From assembly GCA_016713625.1 (NCBI GenBank), contig JADJOT010000013.1, positions 1-64,000 on the forward strand: a DNA stretch of 64,000 nucleotides, given 5' to 3'. The stretch comes from Candidatus Accumulibacter affinis. GTDB lineage: Bacteria > Pseudomonadota > Gammaproteobacteria > Burkholderiales > Rhodocyclaceae. The position numbers and the translations under genes are program-made. This document shows, one piece after another, positions 19,302 through 26,250 of the stretch (positions within the stretch are counted from its first letter, which is position 1; the number at the start of each line of letters is the position of its first letter). The notes below the pieces were generated by a model. That model made no database searches. It was not told the DNA's origin and was given only the letters and a program-made list of their open reading frames with translations.

Positions 19302-19532
19302 TCAGCGCTTTTCGGCTGCAGCAGCGAACGCCTCGACCGTTAGACCGGCTGCCCGAATCAGACTGCGCAAAGTGCCCTTGGCGACCTCCTTGTGGTCGGG
19401 TGCCGACAAGGTCGCCATGTGGTCCGCCCTGATGAGGATGACATGGCTGCCCCGCTGACGGGCGACCTGCCAGCCCAAACCTGCGAACACCTGTACGACC
19501 TCTCTGCCACTAACGACGGGCAGTAGAGGCAT
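19302..19532 (-). CDS. hicA: HicA-type toxin (mRNA interferase)
   Basis: 76 residues, from ATG 19532. The dsRBD-like fold is shown by SGREVVQVFAGLGWQVARQR, GSHVILIRADHMATLS with the catalytic His (GSH), and HKEVAKGTLRSLIRAAGLT. HicA cleaves mRNA and is blocked by HicB. The start overlaps the hicB stop by one base (TGATG), so antitoxin is translated first. Typical family length. Confidence 0.92.
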   Translation of the reverse strand: MPLLPVVSGREVVQVFAGLGWQVARQRGSHVILIRADHMATLSAPDHKEVAKGTLRSLIRAAGLTVEAFAAAAEKR

Positions 19533-19738
19533 CAGGCGGCGACTTCGATCTGACGCGTTTCGATCGTCAGCGGAAGGCCCTCTTCCGCCCGCACTTCCAG
19601 GCACAGCTTGATGGCTTCGTCGATGTTCGTGAGGGCCTCGTCTTTCGTCGAGCCCTGGGTCACACAGCCGGGAATAGCCGGGCACTCGACGATCCAGACC
19701 CCGTCCTCGTCCCTGTCGATGGTCACATTGAACTTCAT
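19532..19738 (-). CDS. hicB: HicB-type antitoxin
   Basis: 68 residues, MKFNVTIDRDEDGVWIVECP, AIPGCVTQGSTKDEALTNID, EAIKLCLEVRAEEGLPL: the compact HicB partial-RNase H-like fold. It has no C-terminal HTH or RHH domain, so autoregulation would need another mechanism. It precedes hicA on the minus strand with a one-base overlap. Confidence 0.92.
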   Translation of the reverse strand: MKFNVTIDRDEDGVWIVECPAIPGCVTQGSTKDEALTNIDEAIKLCLEVRAEEGLPLTIETRQIEVAA

Positions 19739-19831
19739 TGGATCGAACTCCGATGGCTTGACCAGCTAATCATGCCAGAGCAAGCAAGTCAGAACAAGAA
19801 CTACGTTCCAAGGCTTGATCCGTGCGCTCCG

Positions 19832-20098
19832 CTACGCGGTGTGCAGTTCTTCGCGCAGCACTTGGCGCAGCGCCGCCACGGTAACCGGCTCGTCGTCGGC
19901 TGCTTTGCTCGCCGCATCAGCAACCACCGCCCGCAGTGCCGTGTTGATCATGGTCTGGTATCCCGCACCTGGCGCCTCTGCCCGAGTTCGAAAAAACTCG
20001 ATGACTTCGTCGTCGAGCATGATCGTGATGCGGGTCTTCCCCGGTGATGGGATAACCGCACCCCGCTTGCCGCTGCTGAAATCGTATTCCTTGCGCAT
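19832..20098 (-). CDS. brnA: BrnA-type antitoxin
   Basis: 88 residues. KTRITIMLDDEVIEFFRTRA and GYQTMINTALRAVVADA form the ribbon-helix-helix DNA-binding/antitoxin core of BrnA, here with an acidic C-terminal tail ending REELHTA. The ATG at 20098 overlaps the end of the brnT remnant, the usual brnT-brnA order. With its toxin truncated, this may be an orphan antitoxin. Confidence 0.8.
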   Translation of the reverse strand: MRKEYDFSSGKRGAVIPSPGKTRITIMLDDEVIEFFRTRAEAPGAGYQTMINTALRAVVADAASKAADDEPVTVAALRQVLREELHTA

Positions 20099-20099
20099 G

Positions 20100-20222
20100 G
20101 TATTGCTCCGCTTCGCCTTGGCTGGCCTTGCGCGCAGAGATCAGCCGGGTTCGGCTCTCGGGCGGTGAATGGACGACGACCAGGACCCGTCCGAGTGCGT
20201 CCATGCCCAGCGTTACGAAAGT
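20100..20222 (-). pseudogene. brnT: BrnT toxin, C-terminal remnant
   Basis: The frame reads FVTLGMDALGRVLVVVHSPP, ESRTRLISARKASQGEAEQY. This is the last third of BrnT (GMDALGRVLVVV and ISARKA are family hallmarks, with the catalytic Arg of ISARK). The N-terminal half is gone: upstream DNA becomes the end of the DUF2442 gene. A stop lies just upstream in this frame, so no functional toxin is made. Confidence 0.75.
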
Positions 20223-20494
20223 CCGATCTCGCTATGCGCCCTGTGCGTGCTCTGATCCGCAAGCAGACGCCCGCACAAGTACAAGGTATCAGGCGAGATG
20301 TCGATTTCATCGGTCCAGGCGACCGTTCCCAGGGCTACATGCGCCTTCATGAACAGTCCGCCCTCGGCCAGCGGAGCGAATGCCGGATAGCCGAGGTAGG
20401 GCCGCATGTCGAGCACGCGTATCTCGCCGTTGGCGAAGACCGCTTCGAGCTGGAATTCGGGCAGCGGGGTAACACTAACCACGTCAGGCGTCAT
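20213..20494 (-). CDS. DUF2442 protein with a tail borrowed from brnT
   Basis: 93 residues. The body is DUF2442: VVSVTPLPEFQLEAVFANGE, IRVLDMRPYLGYPAFAPLAE, ALGTVAWTDEIDISPDTLYL. Such proteins normally end near DTLYxxG; here about 20 residues more follow (ADQSTHRAHSEIGLS). That tail runs directly into the brnT remnant and resembles the DxxHSxGE segment of BrnT, so a deletion appears to have joined the two genes. DUF2442 genes often pair with DUF4160 genes, as here. Function unknown; a toxin-antitoxin role is only suggested. Confidence 0.75.
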   Translation of the reverse strand: MTPDVVSVTPLPEFQLEAVFANGEIRVLDMRPYLGYPAFAPLAEGGLFMKAHVALGTVAWTDEIDISPDTLYLCGRLLADQSTHRAHSEIGLS

Positions 20495-20504
20495 CGCAAT
20501 TTCC

Positions 20505-20773
20505 TCAACGCAGTGGATCGATCTTGTACGGCGTCTGACCGCTGGCAGCGAGTATCCAGTCCGCCATGAGCTCGTCCCGGTGAATTTCGATCCAGGCCTG
20601 CACGAGCTTCATCTGGCGAGACGGCAAGCTCCCATCGAGCACTTCTCCGTCCGGGATACCGAGGACAATCCTGAATTCGTTGTAGCGCTGTGGATATGTG
20701 GCGCGTGGTGCTTCTCGATGTCAAGCGCGTACATGGACACGAGAATGCCGTAAAACATGCTGATGGTCGGCAC
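20505..20773 (-). CDS. DUF4160 protein (frameshift near 20690)
   Basis: GTG 20773: MPTISMFYGILVSMYALDIE, KHHAPHIH, then in the next frame RYNEFRIVLGIPDGEVLDGS, LPSRQMKLVQAWIEIHRDEL and MADWILAA. The start PTIxxFxGIxIxMY, then HxxPHxHxxY, is diagnostic for DUF4160. Stop TGA 20507-20505, ten bases before the DUF2442 ATG, so the two form a pair. One one-base change is needed. Confidence 0.75.
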
Positions 20774-20951
20774 ACGCCACCCCTTCTCAGGGCGCGCGAA
20801 CAGCGCGGAGGTTCATTCAGTGATCCCGATGGTGCCACCATGCGACCGGGAAAACAAGAGAGGAAAGCCCCCGAGCTTGCCGCGCCACATCGAAGCCGTG
20901 CGCAAGGATGCGTGATTACCCGAACCCGGAGGTGTGCTGAAGGAAAGTGTT

Positions 20952-21110
20952 GGAATGTTAGAACTGACCCCGGGCGGCGACCCCTTTAGAACTGACCCCG
21001 GGCGGCGACCCCTTGGAATGTTAGAACTGACCCCGGGCGGCGACCCGAGAACTGACCCCGGGCGGCGGACCCCGGGCGGTTCCACGCTGACCCCGGACGG
21101 CTGGACCCCA
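20952..21110. repeat. Tandem GC-rich repeat, about four 24-base units
   Basis: Units built on GAACTGACCCCGGGCGG plus CGACCCC occur at 20961-20984, 20989-21012, 21024-21046 and 21049-21072, then a degenerate end to about 21110. Two units are preceded by TGGAATGTTA. Related motifs in opposite orientation occur at 22533-22550 (CCGGGGTCTGACATTCCA) and 23435-23457 (CCGGTGTCAGG then TTTAACATTCCA). Confidence 0.75.
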
Positions 21111-21138
21111 GCAAGCGAGCTACGAGCAGAAACGGGCA

Positions 21139-21426
21139 TTACGGGCAATCACAACGCTTGATCGGAATGTCAGGGAATACTGTGCCCGCAATGCCTCCGA
21201 GCAGATTCGAAAACAAATCGTCTGGCCGAAAAGCACTCTTTTTATCTCCTCCTAGTTTTTGGATAATCTCCCACCCAAGCCCAAGTGCCTCCGTAGTGAT
21301 TAACGGCAACGCAATTAGTTGTCCACCGCCCATCGAAGATGCTATGTCTCTTGCCATACAGAGATGTCTGAAGTCGATGACCTTGACGCCGCCCACGTAA
21401 GCGGCCTGAGATAAGTTCTTCGACAT
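21139..21426 (-). CDS. Hypothetical protein, lower GC than surroundings
   Basis: 95 residues: MSKNLSQAAYVGGVKVIDFR, HLCMARDIASSMGGGQLIAL, PLITTEALGLGWEIIQKLGG then DLFSNLLGGIAGTVFPDI. The Gly-rich hydrophobic stretch and absence of a signal peptide suggest a fragment of a larger protein, perhaps the C-terminal domain of a polymorphic or surface protein. I do not recognise the family. The DNA is AT-richer than its neighbours, suggesting transfer. It lies between the tandem repeat and the PEP-CTERM gene, in opposite orientation. Confidence 0.5.
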   Translation of the reverse strand: MSKNLSQAAYVGGVKVIDFRHLCMARDIASSMGGGQLIALPLITTEALGLGWEIIQKLGGDKKSAFRPDDLFSNLLGGIAGTVFPDIPIKRCDCP

Positions 21427-21503
21427 TCACATGACGGAATTCCTCGTGCTGCCACGGCCGGATTGTCGAAAGACTTTTTCAGCAGCGCTTATGGTGGCGT
21501 GCC

Positions 21504-22493
21504 GTGGCATTGACCCTCTCCGCGCTCGTTCTAGGCGCTGCCAGCCCGTGCGGCGCCGCGAGCCTCTTCTTGTCGGGGACAGACGACAACGTGCTTTACC
21601 GCTACGACGTGGAGCCGACAGGCACCCCGGTGCTCAGCGCGAGTATCGCCACGCCGGCCCCGTCGGGCATCGCGTTTAGCCCCGCGGGGGAACTCTTCGT
21701 TGCAAACACCCCTTCCTTATCCCGTGGAGGTGCCCTTGTCCTTGGCACTGTATCCCGCTTCCTTGACCCGCTTGGCACGCTACTGGCGCACGGGACGATC
21801 TCAGGGCTTAGCAAGGAGGTGGAGGAGCTCCTCTTTCGCCAAGGCGAACTGCTCGTCGTAAACCAGGGCGCCGCTAACATCGCCAGGTTTGCCTTCGACG
21901 GCGCGCAGAGCGCTTCGCCTAATGGGGTGATCACAGGCCTTAGCACCAACGAGCGCGGCATCGCGTGGAATCCCGCCACAGACGAGATCTTCGTGTCGCG
22001 CTGCTGCGGAAGTAACCGGATTGACCGCTTCGTCTTCGATTCAAGCGGTCACGCCTCGCCAAATGGCACGATCACGGGCGGTGGGCTGTCCAGCCCGCAC
22101 GGTATGGCTTTCAGCCCGTGGGGCGAGCTCTTTGTCGCGAATGGAGCGAGCGACAGTATCTCGCGGTTCAGCTTCGACGCGCTCGGCCACGCCTCGCTGA
22201 GTGGAACGATCACCGGCATCGGGCTCGACATTCCGATCGGTCTCAGGTTCAGTCCGTGGGGTGAACTCTTCGTTGCGAATGAAGAAACCAGTGCGGTCTC
22301 GCGCTGGACCTTCGATGTGTCGCACAACGCGATCGCGAATGGGTCCTTCACGACGCCGGCAAGCCGTCTCAACTGGTTGGAGTTCGCTCCTTCGGCCCCG
22401 CTAAGCACGCCAGAACCCAGTTCCCTCGGGCTCTTTGTGGTAGCCACACTCGCACTCGCGTGCGTCCTCGCGAAGGGTCGCCAGTTGTCGTGA
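21504..22493 (+). CDS. PEP-CTERM beta-propeller surface protein
   Basis: 329 residues. A signal peptide (ALTLSALVLGAASPCGA) is followed by repeated propeller blades with the recurring motif FSPWGELFVAN (FSPAGELFVANT, FSPWGELFVANGASDSISRF, FSPWGELFVANEETSAVSRW), NHL/SMP-30-like. The C-terminus TPEPSSLGLFVVATLALACV then LAKGRQ is a PEP-CTERM sorting signal: PEP motif, membrane helix, basic end. Such proteins are cleaved and anchored by exosortase in exopolysaccharide-forming bacteria. The exact start is uncertain: GTG 21504 is used, but codons upstream (FQQRLWWRAV) extend a normal signal peptide. Confidence 0.8.
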   Translation: MALTLSALVLGAASPCGAASLFLSGTDDNVLYRYDVEPTGTPVLSASIATPAPSGIAFSPAGELFVANTPSLSRGGALVLGTVSRFLDPLGTLLAHGTISGLSKEVEELLFRQGELLVVNQGAANIARFAFDGAQSASPNGVITGLSTNERGIAWNPATDEIFVSRCCGSNRIDRFVFDSSGHASPNGTITGGGLSSPHGMAFSPWGELFVANGASDSISRFSFDALGHASLSGTITGIGLDIPIGLRFSPWGELFVANEETSAVSRWTFDVSHNAIANGSFTTPASRLNWLEFAPSAPLSTPEPSSLGLFVVATLALACVLAKGRQLS

Positions 22494-22726
22494 GAAAGTC
22501 AGCGTAAACGCGGTGTTTCAGAAGTCACACAGCCGGGGTCTGACATTCCAACACCCGGGAAAAAGGGGACAGGTACGAACAAGCGTGTTCAAACACAAGG
22601 CGAGTAAGCAAGAGCTGGGGTCCGGTCATGCTTCTTGCCCCGGCCACGCCGCCAGACAGCTTCGCAGGCGACTCGAAGCATGCGGAACTGCACCGCAGCC
22701 TTTCACCTGCAGGTGCTCACCGATGC

Positions 22727-22755
22727 TAAAATGCAGTCATTTCGATGTCACTGCA
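22727..22755 (+). promoter_or_regulatory. Probable promoter -10 and operator of the FitAB-like module
   Basis: TAAAAT at 22727-22732 is followed at once by an inverted repeat TGCAGT (22732-22737) and ACTGCA (22750-22755), ending seven bases before the antitoxin ATG. The position over the promoter fits autorepression by a ribbon-helix-helix antitoxin. Confidence 0.45.
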
Positions 22756-22761
22756 AAACCT

Positions 22762-23025
22762 ATGCCGAACCTCACCTTACGCGATGTGCCTGCCGATCTG
22801 CACCTGTGGTTGAAGCAACAGGCGGGGGCCCACCGCCGTTCGCTCAATCAGGAGGTCATCCTTCAACTCGATGCGTTGCGGAGCCTTCCTGCCAGCCGGT
22901 CTGACGCCGACCTGCGGCTGGCTCGTATCCGCGCGATTGCCGCGCGCGCCGCTCGTCTGCCCGTGCTCGATGAGCGCCCCGAGGCTGAGATTCTCGGGCT
23001 TGGTGCGGACGGACTGCCGCGCTGA
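22762..23025 (+). CDS. FitA/VapB-like antitoxin
   Basis: 87 residues from ATG 22762: MPNLTLRDVPADLHLWLKQQ, AGAHRRSLNQEVILQLDALR. This is the ribbon-helix-helix (Arc-like) domain of FitA antitoxins. The C-terminal helix (ARLPVLDERPEAEILGLGAD) ends in the toxin-binding segment. A longer upstream frame (to 22513) is non-coding. Two bases separate its stop from the PIN toxin start. Confidence 0.85.
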   Translation: MPNLTLRDVPADLHLWLKQQAGAHRRSLNQEVILQLDALRSLPASRSDADLRLARIRAIAARAARLPVLDERPEAEILGLGADGLPR

Positions 23026-23027
23026 CG

Positions 23028-23426
23028 ATGGTCGTCGACAGCTCGGCATTGGTCGCCATCCTGTTGGGTGAGCCGGAGTGCGACGCGTTGGCTCTCGCGC
23101 TCGCCGGAGCGGAAATGCCGGTGATCTGCGCACCCAACTGGCTGGAGGCGATGATGGTGATCTCAGCCCGGCTCGGCCGCCCGGGTGTGCAGGCGTTGGG
23201 CGAACTGCTCGACGCCGCCGAAGTGCAGGTCGAACCCGCTGACGCCGAATTGGTGCAAACAGCCTTCGACGCTTGGCAACGCTTCGGCAAAGGGCGGCAT
23301 CCGGCCGGGTTAAACTTCGGCGATTGTTTTGCCTACGCCTTGACCAGCCGCCGGGGCGATGTGCTGCTTTTCAAGGGTCATGACTTTTCGCAAACCGACA
23401 TCAGGCGGGCTCCTGATCAGCCATGA
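23028..23426 (+). CDS. vapC: FitB/VapC-like PIN-domain toxin
   Basis: 132 residues. The PIN acidic residues are visible: VVDSSALVAILLGEPE (first Asp), NWLEAMMVISAR (Glu), and LNFGDCFAYALTSRRGDVLL with GHDF at the end. This is the VapC/FitB family, metal-dependent RNases cutting tRNA or rRNA. Paired with the RHH antitoxin just upstream. Intact and of normal length. Confidence 0.9.
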   Translation: MVVDSSALVAILLGEPECDALALALAGAEMPVICAPNWLEAMMVISARLGRPGVQALGELLDAAEVQVEPADAELVQTAFDAWQRFGKGRHPAGLNFGDCFAYALTSRRGDVLLFKGHDFSQTDIRRAPDQP

Positions 23427-23598
23427 ACTAACAGCCGGTGTCAGGTTTAACATTCCAGCATTTGCGTTCTACGAAGGTGTCATACCATCCTGAAGTTTAG
23501 ACACTCGCGATGGCCGCCGGATGCCGGAGGCATTCGAGCCGCGGGGAAAAATTTTCCAGAAAATGCAAAAAATACTTGACATAGCCAGGGAATCGTGA

Positions 23599-23651
23599 GG
23601 TCGCCGCGCGCTGCTTGCGCATGGTTCTCGCGCAAGCAGCGCGCGGCGACC
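23599..23651. repeat. Perfect 22-bp inverted repeat inside the IS, upstream of its transposase
   Basis: Arms 23599-23620 and 23630-23651 are exact complements around a nine-base loop. It lies between a TTGACA box (23576-23581) and the transposase ATG (23687). An RNA hairpin here would block read-through transcription or translation from outside, a common way of keeping transposase low. Confidence 0.75.
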
Positions 23652-23686
23652 AATGAGGGATCGTTTTCGATCCCGGACTTTCCCTC

Positions 23687-24952
23687 ATGTCTCTCGCTGC
23701 CAACGTTTGCTTGCTGCTCTCGGAATGGATTTCCTTTCTCCTGGTGGCCGTGCCACCGCGTTCTCGCCGAACCTTCGTCGAACTGCTGATCGGCTGCCTG
23801 CTCAACCCGGAGGGCTGGGTTACGCGGGCCATCGGAGCCATTCGCCGAGAGGCGCACTGGACCACCTATTACAAGCTCATCGAGCGGGCACAGCTGCCGG
23901 TCACCGAACGGTCGCTGCGTTTGTTGCAGCTGGTGCTGACGGTGTGCCCGGCAGAACTGGTGACCCTGATTCTCGACGATACGCTGGTTCCGCGCTGCGC
24001 GAAGTCCGGGCCGGGGATCAGTATCAAGCACGATCACAGCCACAAGGCCAATCGGCCGACGTTTTTGAACAGCCAGTGCTGGGTCACGCTGGCCTTGGTC
24101 GTTCGCGTCCGGCTGGGTTCGGCGCTGACGGTGCCGATTCGCTCCTGGCTGCTCGAAGAATCGGGTCAGCGCGGCAAGCTCTGGGTGGCACGGCAATTGA
24201 TAGACTCGATCCGCGGGCACGTGAAGGGGGTGCGCTTGCTGATCGATGCCTGGTTCATGCGCAGCACGCTGATTCTGCCCTTGCTCGAACAGCAGGTCCG
24301 CATCATCGGGCAGGTGCGGCGAGATACCGCCTTGTTTCTCCCGCCCGAACCAGAACCGAAACGCCGAGGACGCAAGCGCAAGTACGGCCAGCGGGTCGAT
24401 GCAGCGATGCTCGAAAGCTTGCCGATGCAAGAGATGGAACGGATGCTGTACGGCAAGGTGCAGCCGGTCCGGGTGCGCTCGGTCCTCGCCGTGGCGCGAT
24501 TCCTGAAGGGGCTCCCGGTACGCGCGGTGTGGTGCGAGATGTTCCTGCCCGACCACACATGGTCGCGTCCGCGCCTGATTCTGGCTACCGAGATCGACCT
24601 GTCGGCCCGACAGGTCGTCGAGATCTACGCCGAGCGCTGGGGAATCGAGCCCTTGTTTCACAATCTGAAGCGCTGGTGGGGCGTGGCCAATCTGTGGCAG
24701 CAGTCGAAGCCTGCGCTGGAACTGTGGATGCAGATTCGTTCCACGGCCTACGCCTTGACGCAATTGCTGGCTCTGCAGTTGTGGCAGTCCTTTCCGCTGA
24801 TGGCAATTGCGCCCTGGCGAAAGGGTGCGATGATCACTGCGGGGCTTTTCGCCCAGTGGCTGCGCATTCAATTTATCGGACTTCCCGTGCGCGACGCCTA
24901 CGACCCGAAGTCCGGTCAATTCGTGATCAAGGATCAGCGTTTGCAGTGTTGA
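23687..24952 (+). CDS. DDE transposase, IS4/IS701-like
   Basis: 421 residues, intact. Motifs: LILDDTLVPRCAKSGPGISI (first Asp; the DDT motif), LLIDAWFMRSTLILPLLEQQ (second Asp) and VVEIYAERWGIEPLFHNLKR (Y..RW.IE..F..K with the catalytic Glu). The pattern fits the IS4 superfamily, with the IS701-like DDT/DAW variant; exact family not proven. A basic stretch (KRRGRKRKYGQ) lies in the middle. Complete ends suggest a recent, possibly active copy. Confidence 0.85.
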   Translation: MSLAANVCLLLSEWISFLLVAVPPRSRRTFVELLIGCLLNPEGWVTRAIGAIRREAHWTTYYKLIERAQLPVTERSLRLLQLVLTVCPAELVTLILDDTLVPRCAKSGPGISIKHDHSHKANRPTFLNSQCWVTLALVVRVRLGSALTVPIRSWLLEESGQRGKLWVARQLIDSIRGHVKGVRLLIDAWFMRSTLILPLLEQQVRIIGQVRRDTALFLPPEPEPKRRGRKRKYGQRVDAAMLESLPMQEMERMLYGKVQPVRVRSVLAVARFLKGLPVRAVWCEMFLPDHTWSRPRLILATEIDLSARQVVEIYAERWGIEPLFHNLKRWWGVANLWQQSKPALELWMQIRSTAYALTQLLALQLWQSFPLMAIAPWRKGAMITAGLFAQWLRIQFIGLPVRDAYDPKSGQFVIKDQRLQC

Positions 24953-24960
24953 GGCGTCTG

Positions 24961-24984
24961 GCCCAGCGCCGATCGGCGCTGGGC
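24961..24984. terminator. Perfect 24-bp palindrome after the transposase stop
   Basis: GCCCAGCGCC at 24961 and its complement form an unbroken palindrome nine bases after TGA 24950-24952. RNA from either strand would fold into a strong hairpin. No T-run follows, so a rho-independent terminator is only one reading. Confidence 0.5.
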
Positions 24985-25058
24985 AATGCCATCGTCGTGC
25001 TGATCATCGCTCGCCTCCACGGAAATCCCGGCCGGCGGGACCCGCGTGTGTCTAAACT

Positions 25059-26250
25059 TCAGTCACTGCAACTATCCACGCCGCCAAGGTCACGCATCAG
25101 ATGGAGCGCATCACGTAGCAAGGCGCTGAAGTCGTTCAGCAGATCCGGAAGCGCTGCCGCCCAGCGTCCATCATTGGGCATGTCGCGCACGCCTGCATGA
25201 ACGTGCTGCGACGCAAGCACGATTTCCCATTCGACAATGTCCTTGATCCGCTCTGGCGCATCGCTTCCCTCCATTTCGCTTGCCCAGCGAAATGGTTCGC
25301 GCAGAGAAACGCACGGCGTCAGGACCTCCCGCAAGGCCAAACGCACGCTGGCGGTCAGCCCATCTCGCTCGAAGTATTCGCGCCAGCGATAAAGGTCCGG
25401 ATCACGTGCTCGCGATTTGACGCGCCCGTTGAGCAACAAACGCCACAGCGTTTGCATCGCCGGGCGTGGAGTAGCATTCGGAGCGTTCTCACGAATACGC
25501 GCCAGCTCGGCAGCATCGTCATCACGTTCGAGCTTGGCCAGTTCTTCCAGGCATCGCTCGATCAACGACGTCAATTGGTCGTGCAGTTGCCCACCACGCT
25601 TGACCAGCCATAACAACAGCCTGGGATCGTCGAGATGCCGGATCAGCCAAACGCGCCAGATGGTGCATCACCTCGTCCCAGCGGCTGGCGCGATGCCCGC
25701 TATCCACCATCGCCATCCACGGTGCAAGTCGGTAGGATGCCGGCCGGCGCGTCAAGCTAAAGGTGAGCGCTTGCTCAACGGCGGTCTGGGCCAGCACGCC
25801 AAACCGGCCGAGGTCAGCATGGCGGTACAAATCCTGACTCAGGGGTTCCAGCCAATCCAGCGATGGCACGGGGTCCAGTTCCGCAAACCGTTTCGCCGGC
25901 AAACCGCGCGAATCGCTCAGCGCCCACAACATGCGGCCGACGAAGTCATCCTGCTTCGTGCTTGCACGAGGGCGGCCGATGGCGCATTCGACAACGATGC
26001 GTTCCTTGCCACGCACTCCGTCGCGATAGGTCGCGGCCCAAGCGCGCAATGTCTTGTGCAAGTAGGTGTGATACCGGTGTTCGGGGTAAAGAATCGGGGT
26101 GACGTTCTTTGCCCTCCATTCATTGGCGCGCTCCGCCTCCTTGCCTTTGGAATAGCTGCCAAAGGCAAACATCTCCGGCGGCGATTCGCCCAGCAGGCGG
26201 TCGGCGGCCAGCGCGTCCATCATGTAGCGCAACACCGGATCCTTGATGCT
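25059..26250 (-). pseudogene. SIR2-DUF4020 defence protein, C-terminal part (split by IS, 3' end cut)
   Basis: Continues the SIR2 gene after the insertion: SIKDPVLRYMMDALAADRLL (26245 onward), EMFAFGSYSKGKEAERANEW, PILYPEHRYHTYLHKTLRAW end the SIR2 domain. The DUF4020-type helical region follows (LDPVPSLDWLEPLSQDLYRH, LAPWMAMVDSGHRASRWDEV, then after a one-base frame change near 25650 LIRHLDDPRLLLWLVKRGGQ, FERDGLTASVRLALREVLTP). The final codons and stop (25061-25059) lie inside the inverted repeat of the neighbouring IS, so the natural end is lost. Without a start codon this part is probably not made. Confidence 0.85.

Larger units (their letters stand above)
23490..25062 (+). mobile_element. 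Insertion sequence with 20-bp inverted repeats (IS4/IS701-like)
   Basis: Terminal inverted repeats CTGAAGTTTAGACACTCGCG (23490-23509) and its complement at 25043-25062 match in 19 of 20 positions. The single transposase lies between. No target duplication is visible next to the ends, so the flanks may have been rearranged. Total 1573 bp. The right repeat contains the present stop codon of the SIR2-DUF4020 gene. Confidence 0.88.

Noticed and set aside
20952..21110. Short CRISPR-like array
   Set aside because: Units are contiguous or separated by only a few bases; there are no unique spacers of uniform length and no cas genes.
23480..24919. 479-codon open frame on the minus strand
   Set aside because: It is antisense to the transposase, lacks family features and reflects the high GC content.
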